Positions 35,475 through 44,197 of a stretch of DNA of 64,000 nt are shown here, in pieces. This stretch comes from Paenibacillus polymyxa. Lineage in GTDB: Bacteria; Bacillota; Bacilli; Paenibacillales; Paenibacillaceae. Every line of letters starts with the position of its first letter. Position 1 is the first letter of the stretch. The notes below the pieces were generated by a model that saw only the letters and a program-made list of their open reading frames with translations, made no database searches and was not told the DNA's origin. Where the stretch lies: the NCBI RefSeq assembly GCF_001719045.1, contig NZ_CP015423.1:3815501-3879500 (forward strand), given 5' to 3'. The position numbers and the translations under genes were made by a program.

Positions 35475-36110
35475 CTAATTCGCTATTCGACTGCGCACCA
35501 TCAACAAGGTTTGTTCTTTGATCTGTCCGATTTCACGGATGAGTGCGGCTGTCTTGGTCTCATAGGAGTATTTGACATCCAAATCTTTCAGCGAAGCAAG
35601 GTTAATGTCGACGGTAAGCAGGGCGGATTGAGCGGCGGCTTCGAACAGGATCGCGCCGATGCCAAGATCCGAAATCACATTTTTATTGGATATTTCCACA
35701 ATGTTGTAGGCTTGCGACAATCCGTCCCGGCATACTTCCAGCAGGCGCATGGGTGCCTCAATGGCAGCGATCACCGCTGTCTGTAAGGAATGGGTACGAT
35801 AGCGCTTTTCTTCGTCCGTTTCCTTGGGCAAACGCAGCGCGGTCATGTACTGTTCAAAGGATTGGATGTCTGCGGCCATTAGTTCCTCACAATGTGTAGA
35901 CAATCCTTCCATGCTGCTAATGACGTCCGTGATTTGTTCATGGATATGCGCATATTTTTCTCCTTGTGAAAGATTGGCGGTCATAGAGGTCATAGCCGCG
36001 CCTAGTGCCGCAGCCAGTGCGGATACACTTCCTCCGCCGGGGGTAGGCGCTGCACTTGCAGCCTCTTTTAGAAAATGCCCGATGGAATGATTCCACGACA
36101 GTTCACTCAT
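35475..36110 (-). CDS. Cyclodeaminase/cyclohydrolase-family protein (FchA/FTCD C-domain type)
   Basis: A 211-residue all-helical protein of the formimidoyl-THF cyclodeaminase / methenyl-THF cyclohydrolase family. APTPGGGSVSALAAALGAAMTSMTANLS is the diagnostic N-terminal folate-binding helix pair, and AYNIVEISNKNVISDLGIGA is conserved. It would interconvert one-carbon folates (5,10-methenyl-THF). Its ATG overlaps the folD stop by 4 bases, so both are translated together under the same ZTP riboswitch. Whether it acts as cyclohydrolase or cyclodeaminase cannot be told. Confidence 0.88.
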   Translation of the reverse strand: MSELSWNHSIGHFLKEAASAAPTPGGGSVSALAAALGAAMTSMTANLSQGEKYAHIHEQITDVISSMEGLSTHCEELMAADIQSFEQYMTALRLPKETDEEKRYRTHSLQTAVIAAIEAPMRLLEVCRDGLSQAYNIVEISNKNVISDLGIGAILFEAAAQSALLTVDINLASLKDLDVKYSYETKTAALIREIGQIKEQTLLMVRSRIAN

Positions 36111-36973
36111 GAATAGACCACCTCTCTGGAGTAGTGTTGCAGATGTATTGCTTTGAGCAGATTTTTGTATAAAATCGCAGTTGTTAAGGTGCCAACACCG
36201 CCGGGAACCGGAGAAATGGCATGGACCTTTTCCCCAACGTCTAAAGCGGCATCCCCCACTATTTTTCCCTCTAGCGTCTCATTAATTCCCGCATCTACCA
36301 AAATCAGACCGGGATGAACCATATCCTGTGTGATCACATCAGGGCATCCGACTGCGACGAAGGCAATGTCTGCATGGCTCAGATGCTCTGCAATATCACG
36401 TGTACCTGCATGACAGGCGGTAACGGTGGCATTTTCTCTTTGCAACATGTGGAAAAGGGGAAGTCCCACTGTCTGTCCGATGCCCACGAGAGTGACATTT
36501 TTGCCTGCCAATGTGTGACCGTAATGCTTAAGTAGCTCGATACAGGCTTGAGGTGTTGCGGGATATAGTCCGGCGTCACCTGTTACGGTAGCCAGCTTGT
36601 TATCAGGTGTAATTCCATCAATATCCTTGTAGGGGGCGATGGATTGTTTAATAACGGAGGCGGAAAGATGTTGGGGAAGCGGCAGTTCCAGCATAATGCC
36701 ATGTACATGGGGTGCATTGTTCAGACTGCCGATCAGGTGCAGTAGCTCGGTTTCGCTAACATGACGATCAAAAGTATGAAGATGAAATGAGATGCCCAGC
36801 TTCTCCGCTATTTTTTGCTTGGTCCGGGCATAGTAGGCAGAAGCCGGATCGCCTTCTACCAATAGTGTCGCCAGATGGGGACGGTGTCCTTGCTGCTTCA
36901 TTTCTTCTACCTGTGAACGGATCGTTGCATATACTTGCTCAGCTGCTTCTTTGGATTTCATGATAATAGCCAT
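36107..36973 (-). CDS. folD: Bifunctional methylene-THF dehydrogenase / methenyl-THF cyclohydrolase
   Basis: A 288-residue enzyme making 10-formyl-THF for purine synthesis. The N-terminal catalytic domain has YARTKQKIAEKLGI (the Tyr and Lys of the active site) and GIMLELPLPQHL. The NADP-binding Rossmann domain has TLVGIGQTVGLPL and ISPVPGGVGTLT at the end. VTLVGIGQTVG replaces the more common GRSxxVG, a small variation in the cofactor loop. The ATG at 36973 follows GGAGG by eight bases; a longer start at 37054 would run into the leader. It is preceded by a ZTP riboswitch with a terminator. Confidence 0.93.
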   Translation of the reverse strand: MAIIMKSKEAAEQVYATIRSQVEEMKQQGHRPHLATLLVEGDPASAYYARTKQKIAEKLGISFHLHTFDRHVSETELLHLIGSLNNAPHVHGIMLELPLPQHLSASVIKQSIAPYKDIDGITPDNKLATVTGDAGLYPATPQACIELLKHYGHTLAGKNVTLVGIGQTVGLPLFHMLQRENATVTACHAGTRDIAEHLSHADIAFVAVGCPDVITQDMVHPGLILVDAGINETLEGKIVGDAALDVGEKVHAISPVPGGVGTLTTAILYKNLLKAIHLQHYSREVVYS

Positions 36974-37037
36974 AGTCCGAGCCTCCTCTGAATTTATCGC
37001 ATGATTTATCAACAGGGTGTCATGGTCTTGTAAAACG

Positions 37038-37091
37038 AAAAAAAGTATTTGCACAAGGTCGTCAAGACAGACGAATCCTCTGCAAATACTT
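37038..37091 (-). terminator. Riboswitch-controlled terminator before folD
   Basis: On the minus strand AAGTATTTGCA (37091-37081) pairs perfectly with TGCAAATACTT (37053-37043), followed by seven T. The 5' arm directly abuts the 3' end of the ZTP aptamer, so ligand binding can compete with terminator formation. Confidence 0.9.
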
Positions 37092-37170
37092 CTCCCAGGC
37101 GAACGGTACGCTTTTTTTGTATGCTCCCTCGTGGTTCATTCCACTGACTTCGCCAGTCACATACAGCGTT
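37091..37170 (-). ncRNA. ZTP (pfl) riboswitch
   Basis: Reading the minus strand from 37170, the conserved pieces appear in order: GACTGGCGAAGTC, GTGGAA, ACCACGAGGGAGCATAC, then a short linker and CCGTTCGCCTGGG forming the pseudoknot side. This is the pfl/ZTP aptamer, which senses ZMP/ZTP when 10-formyl-THF is low and turns on one-carbon genes. Its terminator lies immediately downstream and folD is the first gene. Class recognition is from known consensus, not from a covariance search. Confidence 0.9.
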
Positions 37171-37248
37171 ATTATGTCTTATATTTTAACAAATAATCCT
37201 CAGAAAAGAAACCCGCGAACATTTGGAAAACGGGTTATGTTACTTGTC

Positions 37249-37317
37249 TATATGACAAATGTCATATACCCGAGCTGACGTTTATGACTACAGCGTCTAC
37301 AGTCTTCACCTTATACT
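37249..37317 (+). promoter_or_regulatory. des control region: palindrome plus -10 box
   Basis: TATATGACAAATGTCATATA (37249-37268) has perfect 8-bp arms around AAAT, and a further TGAC half-site lies near 37276. TATACT at 37312-37317 is a likely -10 with no good -35, as expected for an activated promoter. The palindrome is centred about 65 bases before the expected start, fitting a DesR activator site. Confidence 0.6.
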
Positions 37318-37383
37318 GAGATTAGATCAACATGTACGCCTAACAGGATCAAGGTATAGGCGTCATTTTAAAGGAGGATCATA

Positions 37384-38445
37384 ATGAGTATGACACAACT
37401 CCCATTAGCCCAATTGAAAAAAAATATGGCTCCCTACGAGAAAATAAACACGAAATCCAGCGTTCTGCAACTCATCAATACTTTGGGTCCACTGATCCTA
37501 TTGTGGTATGCTGCTTATCTTAGCCTGTCGGTTTCGTACTGGCTGACGCTTCCCATTGCCATTGTTGCATCGGGGTTTGTGGTACGGACGTTTATTATTT
37601 TTCATGATTGTGGTCATCAATCCTTCTTCAAAAGCCGCAAGCTGAACGACATTGTGGGAACGATTACAGGTATTATTACGCTCTGTCCTTATCATCAATG
37701 GAAAAATAGTCACGCGATCCACCATGCAACCAGCAGTAATCTGGATAAAAGAGGCACAGGTGACATGTGGGTGCTTACGGTAGAAGAGTACACAGAGGCT
37801 TCCACATGGACACGGCTGGCCTATCGCATATATCGAAATCCTTGGGTTATGTTCGGACTAGGTCCGATCTATACTTTTTTGATTTCCTATCGCTTTAATA
37901 TCAAGACAGCCAAACGCAAGGAAAAAATGAACACTCATGTGACGAATATATCCATCGTTGCATTGTATGCACTGTTGTGCTGGGCTATTGGATGGCAGGC
38001 CTTCCTTCTCGTACAGGCACCTATCTTTTTTGTATCCGGTATGTTGGGCATCTGGTTGTTCTATGTACAACATCAATTTGAGGATTCGTATTTTGAGCAT
38101 GATGAAGAGTGGAGTTATATTAATGCAGCCGTAGAAGGCAGTTCTTACTACAAGCTTCCTAAAGTATTGCAATGGATTACGGGGAATATCGGATTTCATC
38201 ACGTTCATCATTTGAGCCCCAAAGTGCCAAATTATAATTTGGAAAAAGCGCATGAAGCGACACCGTTACTTCAAAAAGCAACCACGATCACAGTAAGTAG
38301 CAGTCTGCAATCATTGAAATTCCGACTTTGGGATGAAAATACGAAAACCTTTTTGACCTTTAAACAAGTGAAGCCGCTCCTCAGCAAACGTGTTGCAGTT
38401 ACGAAACCCATCCCTACACCTGTTGTAAGCACAGAAAGAAAATAA
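37384..38445 (+). CDS. des: Membrane fatty-acid (acyl-lipid) desaturase
   Basis: A 353-residue integral membrane di-iron desaturase that puts a double bond into phospholipid acyl chains when the membrane stiffens. The three histidine boxes are H74DCGH78, H110AIHH114 and H272HVHH276, and four to six hydrophobic segments surround them. AAAGGAGG precedes the ATG. It is followed by desK and desR as in Bacillus, and the upstream palindrome is a candidate DesR site. The position of the double bond is unknown. Confidence 0.93.
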   Translation: MSMTQLPLAQLKKNMAPYEKINTKSSVLQLINTLGPLILLWYAAYLSLSVSYWLTLPIAIVASGFVVRTFIIFHDCGHQSFFKSRKLNDIVGTITGIITLCPYHQWKNSHAIHHATSSNLDKRGTGDMWVLTVEEYTEASTWTRLAYRIYRNPWVMFGLGPIYTFLISYRFNIKTAKRKEKMNTHVTNISIVALYALLCWAIGWQAFLLVQAPIFFVSGMLGIWLFYVQHQFEDSYFEHDEEWSYINAAVEGSSYYKLPKVLQWITGNIGFHHVHHLSPKVPNYNLEKAHEATPLLQKATTITVSSSLQSLKFRLWDENTKTFLTFKQVKPLLSKRVAVTKPIPTPVVSTERK

Positions 38446-38512
38446 CGTTGTACAAAACTTGGTATGATATGATAAGAGATATAAGTCAAGTGAAGTAGAA
38501 GAGGGTGGCAGG

Positions 38513-39646
38513 ATGCAAAAATGGTATCAGATTTTTCAAAGAAATACTGGACTTAGCCCTTATGTGTGGGTCGTCTTTTATATCCTGCCCTTTTACTACT
38601 TTAGCTCTTCATCTACAAGTCATATTATTCTGGGTACTGCAATTATTTTGGTGTTTTTTGCATGTTATGTATTGGCTTTTGTCTCGAAAGGCTGGCTCAT
38701 ATACTTTTGGACCAGTGTACAAATTGCCATATCGATTACCATGACACTGCTGTTTAGCTATATGTATTTTTCCATATTTATCGCCTATCTGATCGGTAAT
38801 ATTAAAAGTAAGGCTGCATTTACGACGCTGTATATTATTTTAATGGTTATTACGATTGGATTGATCAATTACGGTTTTGTTTCTCAGAATCCCGTTTTTA
38901 TTAAACAGATTCCTTTTATCCTGCTCAATCTGATCGGTGTGATTCTCCTTCCGATTACGAATTTTAATCGCAACAAAAGCGATCGGCTCCAAGTCCAATT
39001 AGAAGATGCCAATAAGAAAATATCGGAATTGATTAAGCTGGAGGAACGGCAAAGAATTGCGCGTGACCTGCACGATACCTTAGGTCAGAAGCTGTCACTC
39101 ATCGGGCTGAAGAGCGATTTGGCGGGCAAACTGATGGATCAGTACCCGGAGCGTGCTCATGCTGAAATTAACGATGTTCGTCTCACGGCGAGAAGCGCAC
39201 TAAAAGAGGTGCGGGAAATGGTTACTCAAATGCGCGGTATGCGACTAGAGGATGAACTGCTACGTATTCGGCAGATTTTAAAGGCTGCTCACATTGAATT
39301 GACTCTAGAGGGCGACCCGAAGCTGGAGCATACATCATTAATGAATGAAAATGTCCTTAGTATGTGTATGAAGGAAGCAGTGACAAATGTGGTTAAGCAC
39401 AGTGGAGCCACCGCTTGTTCCATCACCATTGAGCCGTCTCGTAAGGAATTAACCCTTCGGATTCAGGATAATGGAGTCGGTATTACGAGAGAAAATGGAA
39501 CCTTTCGTGGAAACGGCCTGAAAGGTATGAAAGAAAGGCTCGAATTCGTGAACGGATGTATGGAGCTGCGTTCAGATCAGGGAACGACCTTGGTCATTAA
39601 AGTGCCCAATATCACTGAAAAGCCGAATGAGGAGGTGGGGCCATGA
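38513..39646 (+). CDS. desK: DesK-like thermosensor histidine kinase
   Basis: A 377-residue membrane kinase. About five N-terminal transmembrane segments (residues 10-150) sense bilayer thickness. A coiled-coil linker leads to the HisKA_3 box with the phospho-accepting His187 in RQRIARDLHDTLGQKLS. The ATPase domain has an N-box (VVKHSGA) and G-box (DNGVG, GNGLKGMKERLEF). The last four bases overlap the desR ATG. Phosphatase/kinase switching would set DesR activity toward des. Confidence 0.92.
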   Translation: MQKWYQIFQRNTGLSPYVWVVFYILPFYYFSSSSTSHIILGTAIILVFFACYVLAFVSKGWLIYFWTSVQIAISITMTLLFSYMYFSIFIAYLIGNIKSKAAFTTLYIILMVITIGLINYGFVSQNPVFIKQIPFILLNLIGVILLPITNFNRNKSDRLQVQLEDANKKISELIKLEERQRIARDLHDTLGQKLSLIGLKSDLAGKLMDQYPERAHAEINDVRLTARSALKEVREMVTQMRGMRLEDELLRIRQILKAAHIELTLEGDPKLEHTSLMNENVLSMCMKEAVTNVVKHSGATACSITIEPSRKELTLRIQDNGVGITRENGTFRGNGLKGMKERLEFVNGCMELRSDQGTTLVIKVPNITEKPNEEVGP

Positions 39647-40242
39647 TTCGAATTGTCATCGCGGAGGACCAGCGTATGCTGCTGGGTGCTCTAGCCTCCC
39701 TGCTGGACTTGGAAGAGGACATGAAAGTAGTCGGAAAAGCAAGCAACGGGGAAGAAGCTTTAGAGCTGGTGAAGCTGCATCAGCCCGATATATGCATTAT
39801 GGACATCGAAATGCCGATCAAGAGCGGATTGGATGCGGCTGAGGAACTCAAAGGCTTGAACTGCAAGGTGCTGATTTTAACTACGTTTGCTCGCCCCGGG
39901 TATTTTGAACGAGCGATCAAGGCGGGGACACACGGTTATCTGCTCAAGGACAGTCCCAGTGAAGAGCTGGCTTCCTCCATTCGAAGTATTATGGCAGGTC
40001 GGCGTATCTATGCTCCGGAACTGGTCGATGATGCTTATGCCGAAGTCAACCCGCTAACAGAGCGTGAAAAAACCGTTTTGGCGCTCATTGCTGACGGAAA
40101 GAACACAAAAGAGATTGCTGGTGAACTGTATTTAACGACAGGGACGGTGCGCAATTATATTTCAGTCATTCTCGATAAGCTGGGTGTCAGTAACCGGATT
40201 GAGGCAATTACACGTTTTAACGAAAAAGGTTGGTTTAAATGA
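39643..40242 (+). CDS. desR: DesR-like response regulator (NarL/FixJ family)
   Basis: A 199-residue regulator. The receiver domain holds an acidic pair near residue 8 (EDQ), the phospho-acceptor Asp54 in MDIEMP, a Thr in ILTTFAR and a Lys in LLKDSPS. The C-terminal LuxR-type helix-turn-helix (about 135-195) has LTEREKTVLALIADGKNTKEIAGELYLTTGTVRNYIS. It overlaps desK by 4 bases. Asp54 is the same position reported for Bacillus subtilis DesR. Confidence 0.93.
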   Translation: MIRIVIAEDQRMLLGALASLLDLEEDMKVVGKASNGEEALELVKLHQPDICIMDIEMPIKSGLDAAEELKGLNCKVLILTTFARPGYFERAIKAGTHGYLLKDSPSEELASSIRSIMAGRRIYAPELVDDAYAEVNPLTEREKTVLALIADGKNTKEIAGELYLTTGTVRNYISVILDKLGVSNRIEAITRFNEKGWFK

Positions 40243-40243
40243 G

Positions 40244-40287
40244 AAACAGGGACGCTATGAAGCAAAATGTAGCGCTCTGTTTTTTTG
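40244..40287 (+). terminator. Terminator of the des operon
   Basis: AACAGGGACGCTA pairs with TAGCGCTCTGTT with G-U or mismatched inner positions and is followed by seven T. Confidence 0.8.
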
Positions 40288-40387
40288 TTTTATCCATAGA
40301 TTTGGTATGCCTTTAGCGTACTACCTTGTGATACAATAGGATAGTTGTCCACAGGATGGACTGGAGTACAAGGAGGAGCAGAACCCC

Positions 40388-41008
40388 ATGAAACAAGCCC
40401 CATTTATAGCCGTTGAAGGGCCGATCGGAGCAGGTAAAACGACGTTAGCTTCGATGCTTTCAACCGAGCTACATTTGCCGATGATCAAAGAGATTGTCGA
40501 GGAGAACCCATTTCTCGATAAATTTTATCAAAATATAGATGAGTGGAGTTTTCAGCTGGAAATGTTCTTTCTCTGCAATCGGTACAAGCAGCTGGAGGAT
40601 ACAGGTCTGCAATATATCGAGAAAGCTCAGCCCGTTATTTCTGATTACCATATCTACAAGAATTTAATTTTTGCTGAACGTACGCTTAAGGGTGTGAAGC
40701 TCGAAAAATATCGTCAAATCTATCATTTGCTCACAGATGATATGCCTAAGCCGGACATTATCATTTATATCAGAGCAGATTTGGATACCTTGCTGGGGAG
40801 AATTCGCAAGCGTGCACGCTCTTTTGAACAGGAGATGGACCCCGCCTATCTGGAGCAATTGATCATAGATTATGATAAAGGCATGCAGTTTCTCGCTGAA
40901 CAGTCCCCTTCCCCTCGTATATTGACCGTGAACGGGAATGAAATTGATTTTGTAGAAAATCAGGCACAATTTAAACAAATTGTTTCCGATGTAAAGGAGC
41001 TTATATAG
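40388..41008 (+). CDS. dgk: Deoxynucleoside kinase, deoxyguanosine-kinase type
   Basis: A 206-residue salvage kinase. P-loop GPIGAGKTT (about 11-19), then EIVEENPFLDKFY and WSFQLEMFFLCNRYKQL, closely follow the Bacillus Dgk pattern. ISDYHIYKN holds the DRS-like catalytic region and RIRKRAR is the lid. It phosphorylates purine deoxynucleosides with ATP. AAGGAGGAG precedes the ATG. The stop overlaps the GTG start of dck by one base (TAGTG), so the two are translationally coupled. Confidence 0.9.
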   Translation: MKQAPFIAVEGPIGAGKTTLASMLSTELHLPMIKEIVEENPFLDKFYQNIDEWSFQLEMFFLCNRYKQLEDTGLQYIEKAQPVISDYHIYKNLIFAERTLKGVKLEKYRQIYHLLTDDMPKPDIIIYIRADLDTLLGRIRKRARSFEQEMDPAYLEQLIIDYDKGMQFLAEQSPSPRILTVNGNEIDFVENQAQFKQIVSDVKELI

Positions 41009-41649
41009 TGAATAATTACAACATTCCTGCGAGTGCCCTGATTACGGTAGCGGGCACAGTGGGTGTAGGTAAATCCACGCTGACTGGTGCTTTGGCCGGA
41101 CGCCTTGGTTTTAAGACCTCTTTGGAGCAGGTCGATCATAATCCCTATCTGGAGAAATTTTATCATGATTTCGAAAGATGGAGCTTTCATTTGCAAATTT
41201 ATTTTCTCGCGGAACGCTTCAAGGAACAAAAGAATATCTTCTTGTCTGGTGGAGGTTTTGTACAGGATCGTTCTATTTATGAGGACACAGGCATTTTTGC
41301 GAAAATGCATGCCGATCAGGGAACGATGAACCCTACCGATTATGAAACGTATACTAGCCTGTTTGAGGCGATGGTGATGACACCGTTTTTCCCACACCCT
41401 GATGTGTTGATCTATTTGGAGGGCAGCTTGCCTTCCATACTGAGTCGGATTGAGGAGCGTGGTCGCGAGATGGAGATCCAGACCGAGCGATCCTATTGGG
41501 AGCAAATGCATCGCAGATATTCCAATTGGATCAACGAATTTGATGCCTGTCCTGTACTGCGTCTGAACATTGATGAGTATGATGTACACGACCCAGCTTC
41601 CATGGATGCCATTTTGGAAGAAGTAGGAAAAGTGATATCAAAAAAATAG
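41008..41649 (+). CDS. dck: Deoxynucleoside kinase, deoxyadenosine/deoxycytidine-kinase type
   Basis: A 213-residue kinase with P-loop GTVGVGKST, SLEQVDHNPYLEKFYHDFERWSFHLQIYFLAERF and the catalytic DRSIYED, all as in Bacillus Dck. RIEERGREME is the lid. It phosphorylates deoxyadenosine and deoxycytidine. It starts at GTG overlapping the dgk stop. Together the pair supplies dNTPs from scavenged nucleosides. Confidence 0.92.
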   Translation: MNNYNIPASALITVAGTVGVGKSTLTGALAGRLGFKTSLEQVDHNPYLEKFYHDFERWSFHLQIYFLAERFKEQKNIFLSGGGFVQDRSIYEDTGIFAKMHADQGTMNPTDYETYTSLFEAMVMTPFFPHPDVLIYLEGSLPSILSRIEERGREMEIQTERSYWEQMHRRYSNWINEFDACPVLRLNIDEYDVHDPASMDAILEEVGKVISKK

Positions 41650-41675
41650 AGATATAACCCCAAATAAATGACAGG

Positions 41676-41727
41676 GACTGTGGTACAATCAGTATAAATT
41701 ATGCTGATAGACTACAGTCTTTTTTTG
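41676..41727 (+). terminator. Terminator of dgk-dck
   Basis: GACTGTGGT pairs with ACTACAGTC, an inner ATCAG/CTGAT stem adds to it, and seven T follow. Confidence 0.8.
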
Positions 41728-41846
41728 TCGAATGAACATGTTGAGGCATGAGATATGAATAACGGTATAGTGGACAAGTTTAGGCTGGAATGCGAGAATA
41801 GGTACATATGAATTGTAATGACTCACGGGAAGGATGGGATACTGTG

Positions 41847-42848
41847 ATGCGTTTTGGTATTGTTGGAACCAACTGGATAACAGAGAGGTTTATTCAAGCT
41901 GCGATGGAGACGGACGAATTTTCCCTGACGGCGGTATACTCACGCACAGAGGATAAGGGCAAAGCTTTTGCTGACAAATATAACAGCCAGCCGGAGGTTT
42001 TTACAGACCTGGCGCAAATGGCCGCAAGTGATCAGGTCGATGCCGTATATATTGCCAGCCCCAATTCCTTACATGCGGAGCAGGCGATCTTATGTATGAA
42101 TCACGGAAAGCACGTGTTGTGTGAGAAACCCTTTGCGTCTAATGCAGCAGAGGTGAAGAGCATGATCGAAGCCGCGCGCAACAACGATGTTCTGCTGATG
42201 GAGGCCGTTAAATCCACACTGATGCCTAACTTTAAAATAATAAAGGATCATATGTATAAATTAGGCCGGGTTCGGCGTTATTTTGCAAGCTACTGTCAAT
42301 ACTCCTCACGCTTTGATGCTTTTAAGCAAGGTAAGGTATTGAATGCGTTTAATCCGGCCTTTTCCAATGGTTCCTTGATGGACCTTGGAGTGTATTGTTT
42401 GTATCCTATGGTGACTTTGTTCGGCAAACCTGAGGAGGTTCGGGCGGTTGGTGTACTTTTATCCTCTGGTGTCGATGGCGAGGGCAGTATCGTGATGAAG
42501 TATCCTGATATGGATGCTATCGTCATGTATTCCAAAATTACAGATTCCTATCTGCCTGCTGAAATTCAGGGTGAGAATGGAACGATGGTGATCGACAAAA
42601 TCAGCCAGCCCTATGAGGTGAAAATTCATTATCGGGACGGCACAATTGAGGATCTAACCAAAGCTCAGACGCGTGAGCCAATGTATTATGAAATTCAGGA
42701 ATTTATTGATTTGATCAAGAGTGGTGAACGCAACAGTTCCATTAACTCCTTGGAGTGTTCACTTACAGTCGCTGAAGTGATGGAGGAGGCAAGACAACAA
42801 TTCGGCCTTCGTTATGAAGCAGATTTGAAAAATACTTCTGCACATTAG
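41847..42848 (+). CDS. Gfo/Idh/MocA-family oxidoreductase
   Basis: A 333-residue NAD(P)-dependent dehydrogenase. The Rossmann start MRFGIVGTNWITERFIQAAM has the cofactor glycine pattern, IASPNSLHAEQA and CEKPFASNAAEV give the conserved EKP lysine, and the C-terminal beta-sheet domain contains GSLMDLGVYCLYP. Substrates in the family are sugars or their derivatives; none can be assigned. The ATG at 41847 is chosen because the domain starts there; an in-frame ATG at 41808 is possible. It is a single gene. Confidence 0.88.
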   Translation: MRFGIVGTNWITERFIQAAMETDEFSLTAVYSRTEDKGKAFADKYNSQPEVFTDLAQMAASDQVDAVYIASPNSLHAEQAILCMNHGKHVLCEKPFASNAAEVKSMIEAARNNDVLLMEAVKSTLMPNFKIIKDHMYKLGRVRRYFASYCQYSSRFDAFKQGKVLNAFNPAFSNGSLMDLGVYCLYPMVTLFGKPEEVRAVGVLLSSGVDGEGSIVMKYPDMDAIVMYSKITDSYLPAEIQGENGTMVIDKISQPYEVKIHYRDGTIEDLTKAQTREPMYYEIQEFIDLIKSGERNSSINSLECSLTVAEVMEEARQQFGLRYEADLKNTSAH

Positions 42849-42877
42849 TCTGTGGAATGATCGAGATTGCAATGCAC

Positions 42878-43088
42878 AAAGGGCTGCCGGTTTGCAAACT
42901 TTGCAAATATACGGTTAGCCTTATTTGGCTTTGTAGCCCTAAAAGTGTAAGCAATTGTGATGACAGGAGTCAGAAGGCTATATTCATTTTTTATTGACAG
43001 ATTCTCCTTCTTGTCTTAAGGTGTTAACAATGCAATATACAGTTAAATAATCCCACCTTCGGTCAAACGAAGATTAGGGAGTTTTTTT
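42878..43088 (+). other. Leader region before metN with attenuator-like hairpin
   Basis: The 323-bp gap before metN contains AGGGCT (42878) that can pair with AGCCCT (about 42938) or, slightly shifted, with CGGTTAGCC (about 42913), giving two alternative folds. A second hairpin at 43051-43080 (TCCC..CTTCG / CGAAG..GGGA) is followed by seven T (43082-43088), 83 bases before metN. TTGACA at about 42994 could be a -35. I find no SAM-I riboswitch core and no T-box. The first hairpin may simply end the upstream gene. Confidence 0.4.
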
Positions 43089-43171
43089 AGGGTATAAATC
43101 CGATTAAATCCACCGGATTACTAAAATGGGATAGAGGAATACATACATTGTAGACGTAAGGAGGAAGCAGT

Positions 43172-44197
43172 TTGATAAAGTTTGAACAAGTTAGCAAAAT
43201 ATTTACCTTACCCAATCGTAAGGTAAATGCTCTCGAAAAGGTTTCGTTATCGGTTGAAAAAGGAGAAATTTTCGGCGTGATTGGCTTTAGCGGTGCAGGT
43301 AAAAGTACGCTGCTGCGGCTTGTCAATTTACTGGAACGCCCCTCAGAGGGACGAATTGTCGTTAATGATCAGGATGTTACTCAGATACGTCCTAAGGAAC
43401 TAAGGAATTTAAGAAGACGGATCGGGATGGTATTCCAAACCTTTAATTTGTTTAACTCTCGTACTGTATATGGGAATCTGGCTTATCCTCTAAAACTGGC
43501 TAAACTGCCCAAGACACAGGTAGATGCTCGTGTTAAGGAGCTGCTGCAATTTGTTGGATTGGAGGACAAAGCGGATTCCTATCCGGAGCAGTTATCTGGC
43601 GGGCAAAAGCAACGGGTCGGCATTGCCAGAGCACTGGCGAATTCGCCCGATATTCTCATCTGTGATGAAGCGACCTCGGCCCTCGACCCGGAAACGACAG
43701 AAGATATATTGAGGCTGCTGAAAAAAGTAAATGAAGAGTACCAGATTACGATCTTGCTCATTACCCATGAAATGAATGTGATTCGCAGTATTTGTGACCG
43801 TGTGGCGGTGATGGAGAATGGTAGGGTGATTGAGCAGGGCAGTGTGTTCGATGTATTTGCCAATCCACAGACGAAGACGACGAAAAATTTTATTCGCTCT
43901 GTACTGAATGATCAGCTTTCACCCAAACTGCTGAACAAGATTCGGGAGCATCATGCCGGCCGATTGTACAGACTTGTTTTTCGGGGTGGGGCGACCAGTG
44001 AACCGGTGCTTTCTAGAGCGACACGGAAGCATAATCTGGATTACAACATTGTATATGGAAGTATTAATGAGCTACAGGGAGCGCTGTTCGGAAGTTTAAT
44101 TGTCGAGTTAATCGGTGCAGACGATGAAGTTAACAAGGTCGTGGAGGAACTACGAACGACGGTGGAAGTCAGGGAGGTCGTCGATCATGAGAGTTAA
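43172..44197 (+). CDS. metN: Methionine ABC transporter ATPase
   Basis: A 341-residue ATPase of a MetNIQ importer. Walker A is GFSGAGKST (residues 38-46), the Q-loop is in MVFQTFNLFNS, the signature is LSGGQKQRV, Walker B is ILICDEATSALD, and a switch His is in ITHEMN. The C-terminal NIL domain (about 265-341) binds methionine for feedback inhibition. AAGGAGG precedes the TTG start. It overlaps metI by 11 bases. Substrate may include methionine sulfoxide or related sulfur compounds. Confidence 0.93.
   Translation: MIKFEQVSKIFTLPNRKVNALEKVSLSVEKGEIFGVIGFSGAGKSTLLRLVNLLERPSEGRIVVNDQDVTQIRPKELRNLRRRIGMVFQTFNLFNSRTVYGNLAYPLKLAKLPKTQVDARVKELLQFVGLEDKADSYPEQLSGGQKQRVGIARALANSPDILICDEATSALDPETTEDILRLLKKVNEEYQITILLITHEMNVIRSICDRVAVMENGRVIEQGSVFDVFANPQTKTTKNFIRSVLNDQLSPKLLNKIREHHAGRLYRLVFRGGATSEPVLSRATRKHNLDYNIVYGSINELQGALFGSLIVELIGADDEVNKVVEELRTTVEVREVVDHES

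Noticed and set aside
40960..41589. 209-codon open frame antisense to dck
   Set aside because: Complete overlap with a clearly conserved kinase and no start signals.
42849..43171. SAM-I riboswitch or T-box before metN
   Set aside because: The conserved SAM-I core and the T-box GGGTGG-type element are both absent; only generic hairpins are present.
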